The notes below the pieces were generated by a model, which saw only the letters and a list, made by a program, of their open reading frames with translations, did not search any database and was not told where the DNA came from. Shown here one piece after another: positions 15,426-24,330 of a stretch of DNA of 64,000 nucleotides. Both the position numbers and the translations under genes were made by a program. Source of the stretch: Mycobacterium mantenii (lineage in GTDB: Bacteria; Actinomycetota; Actinomycetes; Mycobacteriales; Mycobacteriaceae); NCBI RefSeq assembly GCF_010731775.1, contig NZ_AP022590.1:1798001-1862000 (forward strand), in the 5' to 3' direction. Each line of letters starts with the position of its first letter. The first letter of the stretch is position 1.

Positions 15426-16682
15426 ATGGCCAGCCAAGCCACGTCGATGCTCACGGTGCCGATCCGGGATCGCGCCGCGCTGCAGGCGGTCAATTTTTTC
15501 ATGGCGGACATGGAAGCCGGCATGGGCCCGTTCCTGGGTGTCTTGCTCGCGAGCCGCGGCTGGACCACCGGGGCGATTGGCACCGTTATCACCTTGGGTG
15601 CGATTGTCGGCATGTGCACGGTGGCGCCCGCGGGGGCGCTGGTTGATGCCACCACCCGCAAACGCGCCTGTGTGATCGTAGTCGGTCTAGCGGCCGTGGC
15701 GGCTTCGGCGGTGATTTTGACGTCGCGGCAGTTTTGGGTGGTCGCCGCCGCGCAGTCTGTTATGTGCGTTTCCGGGGCGATGATCGCCCCGGCGGTGATT
15801 GGCATCACACTGGGCCTGGTGGGCCAGGCCGGGTTTATCAGCCAAAACGGTCGCAATCAGGCGTACAACCACGCCGGCAACATGGCCGGCGCCGCGATTG
15901 GAGGTCTGCTGGGCTGGGTGTTCGGATACGCCGGAGTGTTCTGGCTTGCCGCAGCCTTTGCGGTGGTCACCGTCCTCGCGGTGTTGAGAATCCCCGCCGG
16001 TCGCATCAACCATCATGTCGCGCGCGGCGAGATCTTGGCCGGCGAGCAGCCCCCGGTCAAACGACTACGGGTGTTGGTAAAGTCCCGGCCGCTGTTGGCG
16101 CTGGCCGCCGCCGTGATGCTGTTTTGGCTGGGTAATGCGGCGATGCTGCCGCTCTACGGGCTAGCCGTTGTCGCCACCCACGCCAACGCGTTCACCACCG
16201 TGGCCAGCACCGTCGTGGTGGCACAGGCCGTGATGATCCCCGCATCCCTGGCGGCCATGAGGATTGTGCAAACTCATGGCTACTGGCTAGCCATTCTGAT
16301 CGCGTTCAGCGCCTTACCCATCCGCGCGCTCGTCGCCGCCGGAGTCATCACGACCTGGGGAGTGATACCGGTGCAAATCCTCGACGGCGTCGGGGCGGGC
16401 ATGTTGTCCGTAGCGGTGCCCGGGCTGGTGGCCCGCATCCTCGACGGCACCGGCCACATCAACGTCGGCCAAGGCGCGATCATGGCCGCCCAAGGACTTG
16501 GGGGAGCTCTCAGCCCGGTGCTCGGCGGGTTCACCGCCCAAATATTTGGTTTTTCAGCGGCTTTCGTGATGCTTGGCGGATTGTCGATGGGATCGCTGGC
16601 CATCTGGCTCGGGTTCGCGCCCATGCTGCGTCGCACCGGCAACCACATCTCACTGGCCTCTGCCCCCGTCGAGGCGACGTGA
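15426..16682 (+). CDS. MFS transporter of the heat-stress island
   Basis: A 418-residue major facilitator with about 12 hydrophobic segments. The A-loop between TM2 and TM3 reads GALVDATTRKRAC, a relaxed form of the GxLaDrxGrk signature. The N-terminus has a conserved ALQAVNFFMADMEAGMGPFL, typical of a subfamily found in actinobacterial and proteobacterial stress islands. It presumably exports or imports a small solute; the substrate is unknown. ATG 15426 is chosen because conserved sequence begins shortly after it, although the ribosome site (AGGGG, directly adjacent) is poor. Met 15450 is an alternative. A second, broken copy of the same gene lies at 21627-23640. Confidence 0.8.
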   Translation: MASQATSMLTVPIRDRAALQAVNFFMADMEAGMGPFLGVLLASRGWTTGAIGTVITLGAIVGMCTVAPAGALVDATTRKRACVIVVGLAAVAASAVILTSRQFWVVAAAQSVMCVSGAMIAPAVIGITLGLVGQAGFISQNGRNQAYNHAGNMAGAAIGGLLGWVFGYAGVFWLAAAFAVVTVLAVLRIPAGRINHHVARGEILAGEQPPVKRLRVLVKSRPLLALAAAVMLFWLGNAAMLPLYGLAVVATHANAFTTVASTVVVAQAVMIPASLAAMRIVQTHGYWLAILIAFSALPIRALVAAGVITTWGVIPVQILDGVGAGMLSVAVPGLVARILDGTGHINVGQGAIMAAQGLGGALSPVLGGFTAQIFGFSAAFVMLGGLSMGSLAIWLGFAPMLRRTGNHISLASAPVEAT

Positions 16683-17098
16683 GCGAGGGATCCAACCCGT
16701 CACGGGGAAGGTACGTGCCCGGCGATATGGTCCGGGGGCCCCATGGGGCTCGCGGGCACTGCCATGGAGGTGACACCCAGTGTGCGGTGGAGGGGAAGCC
16801 GAGAAAGCCTTCCGGGACAACACCGTTTCCCGCCGCGTCACATCCCTAATCCCGACCAGTTCTCATCCACCATCCCATCCGGTCCCGTGTCGGGGCGGTG
16901 AAAGCTGGGCTGCGGGGCGCTGCGATGGAGTTCCGCTCTGGCACACCGGTCGTTGCCCGTATCCGGTGCAGGGCCGCGCGCCGGCGGGCCTGGCGGCGTC
17001 TGGCAGCGGGCCGGTGAGAGCGCTAAAGTTGTTGGCGCACAGTAATTTTGCTGCCCGCCAGGGTGGCGGGCACCGAGTGTGACAGGAGGTGGATTGCT
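16683..17098. other. 416-bp intergenic region upstream of hsp20
   Basis: No gene seen. It contains a G/C palindromic patch (GGGGCCCCATGGGGC near 16735) and, near 17017-17050, an A+T-richer segment that probably carries the hsp20 promoter. I looked for CIRCE and HAIR operators here; GAGCGCTAA at about 17018 resembles half a CIRCE but its partner is missing. Confidence 0.4.
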
Positions 17099-17560
17099 GT
17101 GTTGCGTTTCGATCCGTTCACTGATTTCGACGCTCTGGTGCGTGACGTGCTGGCCGGGCCGGTCGGGTCGAGCCGCGGTCCTCGGTTCATGCCGATGGAC
17201 TTGTGCAAGATCGACGACCACTATGTGCTGACCGCCGATTTGCCCGGGGTCGATCCGGGGTCGATCGACGTCAGCGTGGACAACGGCACCCTGACGGTGT
17301 CGGCGCGGCGCACCGCCCGCTCCGAGGAATCGGTGCAGTGGCTGACCGCCGAACGGTTCTTCGGCGAATACCGTCGGCATCTGTGGCTGGGAGAGGGCAT
17401 CGACGCCTCAGTGATCAGCGCGACGTACGAAAACGGGGTGCTCACCGTCAGCATCCCGCTGGCCGAAGGGGCCAAGCCGCGCCGCATCGAGGTCGCCCAC
17501 GGCGCGGCACCACACGTCATCGAAGGCCAAGTCGTGCAATCACCCACAGAAACCGCCTAG
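17099..17560 (+). CDS. Small heat-shock protein Hsp20 (alpha-crystallin family)
   Basis: A 153-residue small heat-shock protein. The short N-terminal arm (VLRFDPFTDFDALV) precedes an alpha-crystallin domain from about residue 38 to 130. The domain includes LTADLPGVDPGSIDVSV, a FFGEYRRHL strand and the signature YENGVLTVSIP, followed by an IPLAEGAKPRRIEV tail. It would hold unfolding proteins as an ATP-independent oligomeric chaperone. GTG 17099 has GGAGGT 8 bases upstream. It is transcribed toward, and ends 150 bp from, the convergent debranching-enzyme operon. The set hspR, MFS, hsp20 and sugar enzymes looks like a transferable heat-tolerance island. Confidence 0.92.
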   Translation: MLRFDPFTDFDALVRDVLAGPVGSSRGPRFMPMDLCKIDDHYVLTADLPGVDPGSIDVSVDNGTLTVSARRTARSEESVQWLTAERFFGEYRRHLWLGEGIDASVISATYENGVLTVSIPLAEGAKPRRIEVAHGAAPHVIEGQVVQSPTETA

Positions 17561-17711
17561 GACGCTGGTTGCGGCACCCGCGGCGGGCAATACCCGCTGC
17601 GGGTCTGTGTGCGCATGTCGGGGGCGGCGTTGTGGCAGCAGCGAATCCACACCATCAGATGATTACGGATCAGGCGGTGCCGCGCACGGAGCGAGCGCGG
17701 CGATACCTGGG

Positions 17712-19841
17712 TCATGCTGAGGAGCTGAGCAGCTGCCAGTCCTCGGGCATCCGATGTATTTTGACCGTGTCACCCTCGGCTTCCAGATCGATGCTGGCGT
17801 CTCCCAGGCGCAGGTCGGTCAGCACGACGCGGCCCCACGCCTCGGGCAGATGCGGTGTGACCGCTATCTGGCGCGCCGGCACGTGCGGTTCGAGTCCCAG
17901 CAACGATCTGAGCAGCAGGACCGGCGCGGCGCTGGACCAGGCTTGCGGTGAGCACGAGGTGGGGTACGGGATCGGTGAACCGAACTGCGACCGGGGAAAT
18001 CCGCAGTACAGCTCAGGCAGCCGGGTGCCGAACGCGTCGGCGGCATCCAGCAGGCCGTTAGCCAACCGGTGGGCTAGGACGTGGGCTTCGCGCACATGCG
18101 GGTAGCGCAGCAGCCCGGCCACCGCGATCGCGGTGTCGTGCGGCCAGATGGCGCCGTTGTGGTAGCTCATCGGGTTGTAAGCGCCCATCGTGGTGGCCAG
18201 GGTGCGCAGCCCGAACCCGCTATCCATCTCACCGGATGCCAGGTGTTTGACCAGCGTTGCGGCGTGCTCATCGGTGGCGATACCGGTCCATAGGCAGTGC
18301 GCGACGTTGCTGGTCAACGCATCGACGGGCTGTTTGCGCCGGTCCAGGGCCACCGCGTACCAGCCGCGCTGCGGCAACCAGAACGCCTCGAGGAACCGCG
18401 TGCGCAACGCCTGGGCGCGCTCGCGCAGCTGCCCGGCTCCCGTGGGGTCGTCGAATGCCTCGGCCAGCTCGGCGCGCGCCAGCAGGGCCGCGTAGTGATA
18501 GCCCTGCACCTCGCACAGCGCGATCGGCGGCTCGGCGGTGCGGCCGGTGGCGTCGTTGATGCCATCGAAGCTGTCTTTCCAGCCCTGGTTGATCAGGCCA
18601 CGGTCGGTGGCGCGCTGGTACTCGATAAACCCGTCACCATCACGATCGCCGTAACGCTGGGCCCACGACAGCGCCGCATCAGCGGCCGGCAGCAGCGAGC
18701 GTACCACTGACGGGTCGGCGCCCCACCGCCACGCTTCGGCCAACAGCATCACAAACAGCACGGTGGCGTCGACCGACCCGTAGTAGACGGCGCCACCCAG
18801 CACGTCGGTGCTGGCCGGGCCGCGGCGGATCTCATGCATGATCCGCCCCGGCTCTTCCTCGGTGATCAGGTCCACCCGCCGGCCCTGCACCGCGGCAAGC
18901 TGCTGCAAGGTGCCCACCGACAATCCGACGTCCAGCGGCAACGCCATCCACGCGGTCAGCAGGCTGTCGCGGCCGAACAACGTCATGAACCAGGGCGCTC
19001 CGGCGGCCACGAACGAACGACCCTGACCGCTCTCGTCATGCATCAGCAGCGCGCCCAGGTCGCTTTCGGTTTGCCGCAGCACCTCGGTGAGCACGCGATG
19101 ACCCGCCTCCACGGTGGTCGCGGTGTGCCGCCAGGCCTCCAGTTTGCGCGCCGGGGCACTGGACTGCAGGTTCTCGCCGCGACGGAATCGGGTTCGCACG
19201 GTGTTGTTGGCCCACGTCGGCTCGGCGAGGATCTCGGTGTGCCAGCGCTGGCCGGCAGCCACCACCACCCGCCAGGTCAGCCACCCCGGTGCCACCACCG
19301 GCTCCCCCGAGGCGGTCACCCGCAGGCCGCGGACCCGATCGCCCCACTCCAACAGCACCAGTTCACCGTCGATGGCGGCCACCTCGGCGCCACCGCGCGC
19401 CGCGCGGCCCTCCTTGACGGCGAATAGGTCCGCGAAATCGGCGTCGACGTGCAACTGCAACACCACCACGGTGGGTTCGTGGTCGAGGTTTTCCACCGAG
19501 ATGGTCTCGCGCAACCCGTCGGCCACCAGCCGCTCCCGAACCAGCAGAAGTGTGCTGTCGGCCTGGCCGCCGCGCGGGGCGCGGCGCAACACGAATTGCG
19601 CGGCAAACCCCGCCGACGGCTGCACCGACAGCGGTTCGGGCGGCTGGCCGTCGACCCGAAGCTCCCACCGAGACAACACCCGCGCGTCGCGGAAGAACAA
19701 CCCATGCGCGCGGCCCGCGACCACGTCGCCGAGACAATCGGACAGGCAAAACGTCGACCCCTCCACCAGGGTGACGGTGTCAGCGCCGGCCCCCAGACGC
19801 GCCGGCGCACTGGTGTTGAACGCCGCGGGCGCGTCACTCAT
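17712..19841 (-). CDS. Amylo-alpha-1,6-glucosidase/glycogen-debranching-like enzyme
   Basis: A 709-residue protein. The N-terminal beta-rich domain (about 20-270) matches the bacterial debranching N-terminal family, with FFRDARVLSRWELRVDG. An (alpha/alpha)6-barrel catalytic domain follows, with FMTLFGRDSLLTAWMALPLD, a GLINQGWKDSFDGI loop with conserved Asp/Glu, and MSYHNGAIWPHDTA near the C-terminus. Such enzymes hydrolyse alpha-1,6 or related glucosidic bonds in storage or compatible-solute glucans. ATG 19841 overlaps the stop of the glycosyltransferase gene (ATGA), so the two are coupled under the CIRCE-bearing promoter. True substrate is uncertain. Confidence 0.85.
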   Translation of the reverse strand: MSDAPAAFNTSAPARLGAGADTVTLVEGSTFCLSDCLGDVVAGRAHGLFFRDARVLSRWELRVDGQPPEPLSVQPSAGFAAQFVLRRAPRGGQADSTLLLVRERLVADGLRETISVENLDHEPTVVVLQLHVDADFADLFAVKEGRAARGGAEVAAIDGELVLLEWGDRVRGLRVTASGEPVVAPGWLTWRVVVAAGQRWHTEILAEPTWANNTVRTRFRRGENLQSSAPARKLEAWRHTATTVEAGHRVLTEVLRQTESDLGALLMHDESGQGRSFVAAGAPWFMTLFGRDSLLTAWMALPLDVGLSVGTLQQLAAVQGRRVDLITEEEPGRIMHEIRRGPASTDVLGGAVYYGSVDATVLFVMLLAEAWRWGADPSVVRSLLPAADAALSWAQRYGDRDGDGFIEYQRATDRGLINQGWKDSFDGINDATGRTAEPPIALCEVQGYHYAALLARAELAEAFDDPTGAGQLRERAQALRTRFLEAFWLPQRGWYAVALDRRKQPVDALTSNVAHCLWTGIATDEHAATLVKHLASGEMDSGFGLRTLATTMGAYNPMSYHNGAIWPHDTAIAVAGLLRYPHVREAHVLAHRLANGLLDAADAFGTRLPELYCGFPRSQFGSPIPYPTSCSPQAWSSAAPVLLLRSLLGLEPHVPARQIAVTPHLPEAWGRVVLTDLRLGDASIDLEAEGDTVKIHRMPEDWQLLSSSA

Positions 19842-21016
19842 GCGGTGACCATCTCATCCGTCGACTCACGCCGCCGGGATATCGGGTTGCTCGCCGCCCG
19901 AGTAATCTCTTCGCCGTACAGCAGCCGGCGATAGATCCGCTCGTAGCCCGAACCCAACTGCGCCACATCGAAGTTCGCCGCGACATGCCGACGACACGCG
20001 TGCGGGTCAAGACTGCCCGCCCGCTCGATCGCGGCCGGCAGCTCAGCCGGCTGCTCACAAATCACACCGGTGACTCCATCGATGAGAACCTCAGCCACCG
20101 CTCCGCCGCGCAACGCCACCACTGGCGTGCCACAGGCCATCGCCTCGATCATCACGATCCCAAACGGTTCCTCCCACTGAACCGGAAACAGTAAACACCG
20201 CGCACCGGCGAGCAGCTTGCGCTTGCTGACCGCGTCAGCCTCACCGAACACGTGATCGCTGCCGGTCAGCAGCGGACGCACCCGCTGATCGAAGTAGGCC
20301 TTCTCCGACGCTTCCGAGCACTTGCCCGCCAACACCAGCGGCACGCCCGCCTCGTGGGCGGCCTGCACGGCCAGGTGCGCACCCTTATACGGGGCGAAAC
20401 GGCCCAAGAACAACGCATAGTCGCCCTTGTCGGTTTCAAACGGCCACTGCTCGACCTCCAGCGCGTTATGCACGCGCCCAACCCAATTCAGGTCCGGGGC
20501 CAATTCGCGCTGGCGATCGCTGATCGCCACCAACGCCACGTCTGCACCCAATCCGCGATAGTACGGGTACAGATCGGCATCAATGGGGCCGTGCACCGTC
20601 ACCACCGTCGTCAAGCCCAGCCCCCGGTAGACGGGCACGTTGAGCACACCGGCAAAGGTGTGATCGTGCACGATATCGACGCCCTGATCCGCCGCGAGGT
20701 CCGCGACGGCGTTACGAACCTTCAATGCATGCATGACCTCCGGATAGGGCTCACCAAGCCGATCCGGAATCGTGCGATCCCACAACGACACAAACCGCGC
20801 CGCCGTGCCCGACTCACCAGCCCCCAACACCGTCACCTCATGCCCACGAGCAACCAAAGCATCCACAAGATCAGCAAGCACCGCCTCCACACCCCCATAG
20901 CCCTTCGGCGGAACGTCGAAATACGGCGGCGCCACCTGCACAATCCGCAACCGCCGGGCCCGACCATCGGGCCGAGAATGCGTCGACACACCCTGCACGA
21001 AATCGATGCTGCGCAC
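19838..21016 (-). CDS. GT4-type glycosyltransferase under CIRCE control
   Basis: A 392-residue retaining glycosyltransferase of GT-B fold. It has an N-terminal RIVQVAPPYFDVPPKGYGGV motif with Gly-Gly acceptor loop, then VDIVHDHTF and VVTVHGPI. The C-terminal donor domain has FLGRFAPYKGAHLA and the E-x7-E motif EEPFGIVMIEAMACG. GTG 21016 is preferred over the upstream frame because AGGAGG lies 8 bases upstream. It probably transfers glucose or another hexose from a nucleotide sugar onto a small acceptor or glucan, which the coupled debranching-like enzyme could remodel. A CIRCE operator sits 34 bases upstream of the start, so HrcA should repress it and heat should induce it. Confidence 0.87.
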   Translation of the reverse strand: MRSIDFVQGVSTHSRPDGRARRLRIVQVAPPYFDVPPKGYGGVEAVLADLVDALVARGHEVTVLGAGESGTAARFVSLWDRTIPDRLGEPYPEVMHALKVRNAVADLAADQGVDIVHDHTFAGVLNVPVYRGLGLTTVVTVHGPIDADLYPYYRGLGADVALVAISDRQRELAPDLNWVGRVHNALEVEQWPFETDKGDYALFLGRFAPYKGAHLAVQAAHEAGVPLVLAGKCSEASEKAYFDQRVRPLLTGSDHVFGEADAVSKRKLLAGARCLLFPVQWEEPFGIVMIEAMACGTPVVALRGGAVAEVLIDGVTGVICEQPAELPAAIERAGSLDPHACRRHVAANFDVAQLGSGYERIYRRLLYGEEITRAASNPISRRRESTDEMVTA

Positions 21017-21049
21017 TCGGATTTCCTCCTTTCCCAACATCCACAAGCG

Positions 21050-21076
21050 TTAGCACTTCGATTCCTTGAGTGCTAA
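21050..21076 (-). promoter_or_regulatory. CIRCE element (HrcA operator)
   Basis: TTAGCACTT (21050-21058), nine-base spacer, GAGTGCTAA (21068-21076). This equals the CIRCE consensus TTAGCACTC-N9-GAGTGCTAA except for one base in the left half. It lies just upstream of the glycosyltransferase ribosome site on the leftward strand, the normal position for HrcA repression. In mycobacteria CIRCE is known at groE operons; here it would control sugar enzymes. Confidence 0.93.
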
Positions 21077-21452
21077 TTATGGCCCGCTGTGCACGCGCCC
21101 GCCACACACCCCAACCGTCACCGACACCCCGCCCGCCACACACACGACGACGGCCGCAACGAGGCCCGTTGCTGAGTGCCTAAAAGCCGAGCGCGATCAC
21201 CACCGATCGCGAGACGAATCAGCGTTAGCCAGCACCACTCACGAGCTGGCGCCGCGGCCAAACCGGCTCTTCGTGATCGAGCGTGCACCGGTGGTTAGCG
21301 GAACGCTGGGGAAGGGTGTCGTGTCGGTGAGCTGAGGCGGGCCCTCGGTGGGTGACGATGCGGGTTCCTACACCAAGCTCCACCAACACCACCGAGGGGA
21401 CCCGTTGCGCGAGGCCAATGCCTGCCCGCGCTCTGTTGTTGCCGACACGATC

Positions 21453-21626
21453 ATGCGCACGATCGAGTTGGGGGTGACGATCACCGACGCCGCCGTCGAC
21501 GACACCCAGACCACGATCTTCTGCACCCCCGTGGTGAGGAATCCGCGTTGTCCGGACTGTGGGCGCGACGGCAGGTATCGCGACACCGTGACGCGGCCAT
21601 TGACCGACCTGCCTGTGGCCGGCCGC
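21453..21626 (+). pseudogene. ISL3-family transposase, N-terminal fragment
   Basis: From ATG 21453 the product starts MRTIELGVTITDAAVDD and contains RCPDCGRDGRYRDTVTRPLT, the N-terminal zinc-binding part of ISL3 transposases. The match stops abruptly after LPVAG at about 21626, where the remnant of the second MFS gene begins on the other strand. Catalytic domains are missing, so this is an end fragment. The preceding 100 bases contain GGGTGACGATGCGGG and GGGGACCC words that could be its terminal repeat. Confidence 0.6.
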
Positions 21627-21808
21627 CGCCAACCAAAACACCGCGGGGTACCCGAACTGCCAGCCCAGCAGCCCCGACAGCGCAGCACCGGCCATATTGC
21701 CAGCGTGATTCCAGGCCTGGTCGCGACCGTTCTGGCCGGTGAACCCGGCCTGGCCCACCACACCAAGGGTGATGCCAATCACTGTCGGGGCGAGGTCGCG
21801 TCCGAAAG

Positions 21809-23268
21809 CCGGTGTAAAAGGGGGCCGGGCGTAGGTTCTGCTTCGAGACCGCCAAGTCATCGAAGTGAAAGGACCTACGCCCGTGCCTGCACGAGTATCA
21901 CCGACCGATCGTGTTCGCGCCAAGATCGACGAGCTGTTCGCCTCCGATCGTGAGCTGCCCGACATCTTGGAGGAGGTGGCCCGCCTCGGCGCGCAGTTGC
22001 TGATGCAGGCCGCGCTGGAGGCCGAGGTGACCGAGTTCCTGGGCCGGGAGCGCTGCCAGCGCGCCGCCGCGGCACCGGATGCCCAGCCCGGGTCACGCAA
22101 CGGCTATCAGCCGGTGACGGTCAAGACCACCGCCGGCCCGGTCACTTTGGAGCGGCCTAAGCTGCGTGACACGACCACCGCGTTCGCTTCGCGATTGTTC
22201 GGCAAGCACGTCACCAAGACCAACGCACTGGAGTCGCTGGTGATCGCCTCATTCGTGCGGGGGTTGTCGGTGCGCGATGTGGAGGCCACCCTGGCCGACG
22301 CGCTCGGTGATCAGGCCGCGATCTCGAAATCAACGGTGTCGAGGTATGCCAGGCGATCAAGACCGAGTACGACAGCTGGGCGGCGCGGAGGCTCGACGAG
22401 GTGGTGCTGGACTACCTGTTCTTGGATGCGTCGTTCTTCCGGATACATCCTGGCTCGCCGGCCGAGCCGGTCTTGGCCGGCTGGGGCATCACCACCGACG
22501 GCAAACCCGTCTTCGTCGGCCTGGCCCCTGGTGCCGGCGAGTCGACCGACGCCTGGGCCGATTTCTTGACCGACCTGCGCGACAGGGGCTTGGGGTGCCC
22601 GCTGCTGGTCATCTCCGACGGCGCGGCCGGCCTGATTGCCGCGATCGAGCAGGTCTTGCCGGCCGCGCTGCGGCAACGCTGCCTCATCCACCGGCTACGC
22701 AATATTCTGGTCAAGATCCCCGCCGGGATGCAGGCCGAGATCCGCGACGGCTACTGGGCCTGCTTTGACACCGCCGAGGTCAACACCGGGCCCGGTCCGC
22801 GCCTGGTCGAGCTCGTCGACGCCCGGCTGACCGCGTTCGCCGAGCGTTACGGCACCACGTATCCGGCGGCGATGAAGATCGTGCTGACCGATCGCGAAGG
22901 CCTGACCGCCTATCTGAGGTTCCCGGCCGAACACCATCACCGCATCCGCCACTCGAACTTCATCGAACGCACCTTCGGTGAAACACGGCGCCGCGCAAAG
23001 GTAATCGGCCGCTTCCCCGGAGAAACCAGCTGCATCAGCATCGCCTGGGCTGTCCTCGACCGCGCCTCCCGCGGCTGGCGCGGCCTCGCCATGACCCCCG
23101 CGGGGCTGCGTCAACTGCAAGACCTACGCCGCAGCCTGCTGCAACCACCCCGCCAACTGCGACCCCAGCACAACCAGGACTGCCCAAACAACACCACCGA
23201 AACCGCCAGCGCCACGGCGTCACATCAACCACCGAAGCCAGAACCTTCATCGGCCTCATTTACACCGG
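21809..23268 (+). mobile_element. IS256-family insertion sequence, about 1.46 kb
   Basis: Ends are imperfect inverted repeats: CCGGTGTAAAAGGGGGCCG at 21809-21827 and the complement of CGGCCTCATTTACACCGG at 23251-23268. The element splits the MFS remnant. I see no clean 8-bp target duplication: the flanks are TCCGAAAG and ATTCCGGA. It carries one rightward transposase gene, frameshifted. Confidence 0.8.
21883..23268 (+). pseudogene. IS256-family transposase, frameshifted
   Basis: GTG 21883 begins MPARVSPTDRVRAKIDELFA. Mutator-type features are RNGYQPVTVKTTAGPVTLERP and ALESLVIASFVRGLSVRDVE. At about 22343 the frame breaks; one missing base would restore VCQAIKTEYDSWAARRLDEV and VVLDYLFLDASFF. 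The second frame supplies the DDE residues in FLDASFF, VISDGAAGL and ERTFGETRRR. There is no stop before the right terminal repeat; the frame runs on to 23729 in antisense to the MFS remnant. The element should not transpose by itself. Confidence 0.85.
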
Positions 23269-23653
23269 ATTCCGGACGCCACCATCGTCACCCCAGCAAT
23301 ACACATGGCGGCCTGCGCAGCACCGATGACCCAAAACTGTCGCGCCGAGAGGATCAGCGCAGAGGCCGTCACCGTGCACGCGCCGACGGCGACGACACAG
23401 GCCCGCTTGCGCGTGGTCGCATCAACCAGCGCTCCCGCCGGTGCGACCGCGACCATGCCAACAATGGCACCCAGGGTGACCACCATACCGGTAGCGGCGG
23501 TGCCCCAACCACGACTCTGCAACACCACACCAAAAACGGGCCCATGCCGGCCGACATGTCGGCCATAAAGAAGTTGACGGCAAGTAAGGCTGTCCGATCA
23601 CATCTCGACCCAATCGGCCTGGTCATTGGCCCCACTGCACCCCACCCGATAAT

Positions 23654-24190
23654 TTACTCGACCGCCAAGGGCCCGCGGCGTTCGATTAGTGTCACTGCTG
23701 CATCAATCAGATACTTCGCGATAACATGAACAGCGGAGCGGGCAGGCAGCACCTTGCACACGAAGGCAGGGTTGCTTGCTGTCGCGCGGCGGATCACTTC
23801 TCGGCAGCCGGGGGCGAATTCAGCCCGCTGCTCAATAAACCCGAAGGCATACGGGCTTATTGAGAAGGACGTTCGCTCATACCGGATGCAGTGCCCATCG
23901 GAGCTAATGGCGTAACCGCAGACCTGATCGGCGTCGGCGGTCAAGGGCCAAAATGGTGCCGCCACGTCGAAATGGCACACGATCTCAAAGTGAGAGCGCC
24001 CTGCGGGCGGCGCGTCGCGATCCGCGAATCGTGAACTACAAGTCGTGGCGATGTCATAGGGGCGCACCCGGTATTGGCGCATCAAATAAACAAAAGCCTC
24101 TGTTGCCGCGCGAGCCGCCGCGGGCAGATCTTCGGCCCAGGCCGTCGCTGCCGACGCCAGTTCACCGTTACTGCGGTGTTGGGACTCCAC
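23654..24190 (-). CDS. Hypothetical protein, 178 aa
   Basis: I do not recognise it. From GTG 24190 the product is VESQHRSNGELASAATAWAE onwards, with SSRFADRDAPPAGRSHFEIV and DADQVCGYAISSDGHCIRYE strands suggesting an alpha/beta domain, and a C-terminal VIAKYLIDAAVTLIERRG helix. The frame stays open upstream, but that part is the third fragment of the PAS-ANTAR pseudogene, so the long version is not real. Start uncertain. It lies between debris on both sides. Confidence 0.4.
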   Translation of the reverse strand: MESQHRSNGELASAATAWAEDLPAAARAATEAFVYLMRQYRVRPYDIATTCSSRFADRDAPPAGRSHFEIVCHFDVAAPFWPLTADADQVCGYAISSDGHCIRYERTSFSISPYAFGFIEQRAEFAPGCREVIRRATASNPAFVCKVLPARSAVHVIAKYLIDAAVTLIERRGPLAVE

Positions 24191-24330
24191 CTCCCGATCA
24201 GGGATAACGATCGATGGCTGCAGACATATATTTCTGATAACACAAGCGGAAAACTTCCACAAGCTGTAAGGGCAGGTTTGCGCTGAAAGCACGGCCTGGG
24301 CCGGTAGGCGGTCGTCTCCCGAGAACCTGG

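Larger units (their letters stand above)
21627..23640 (-). pseudogene. Second MFS gene, truncated, frameshifted and split by the IS256-type element
   Basis: Read leftward, 23640-23269 encodes LLAVNFFMADMSAGMGPFL, then (after a single-base shift near 23535) VTLGAIVGMVAVAPAGALVD and RQFWVIGAAQAAMC, matching TM1-4 of the intact MFS gene at 15426. After the IS, 21805-21627 encodes PTVIGITLGVVGQAGFTGQN, then NHAGNMAGAALSGLLGW, the next transmembrane region. The C-terminal half is gone, cut at the ISL3 fragment. So the island once carried two copies of this transporter, or a second island was captured. Confidence 0.8.

Noticed and set aside
17018..17050. A CIRCE or HAIR operator in front of hsp20
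   Set aside because: GAGCGCTAA resembles the right CIRCE half but the left half is absent at the required spacing, and no HAIR repeat (CTTGAGT...ACTCAAG) was found.
22401..23729. A 442-residue intact transposase
   Set aside because: It lacks the N-terminal domain, which lies in another frame upstream; the C-terminal 130 residues are readthrough antisense to the MFS remnant.
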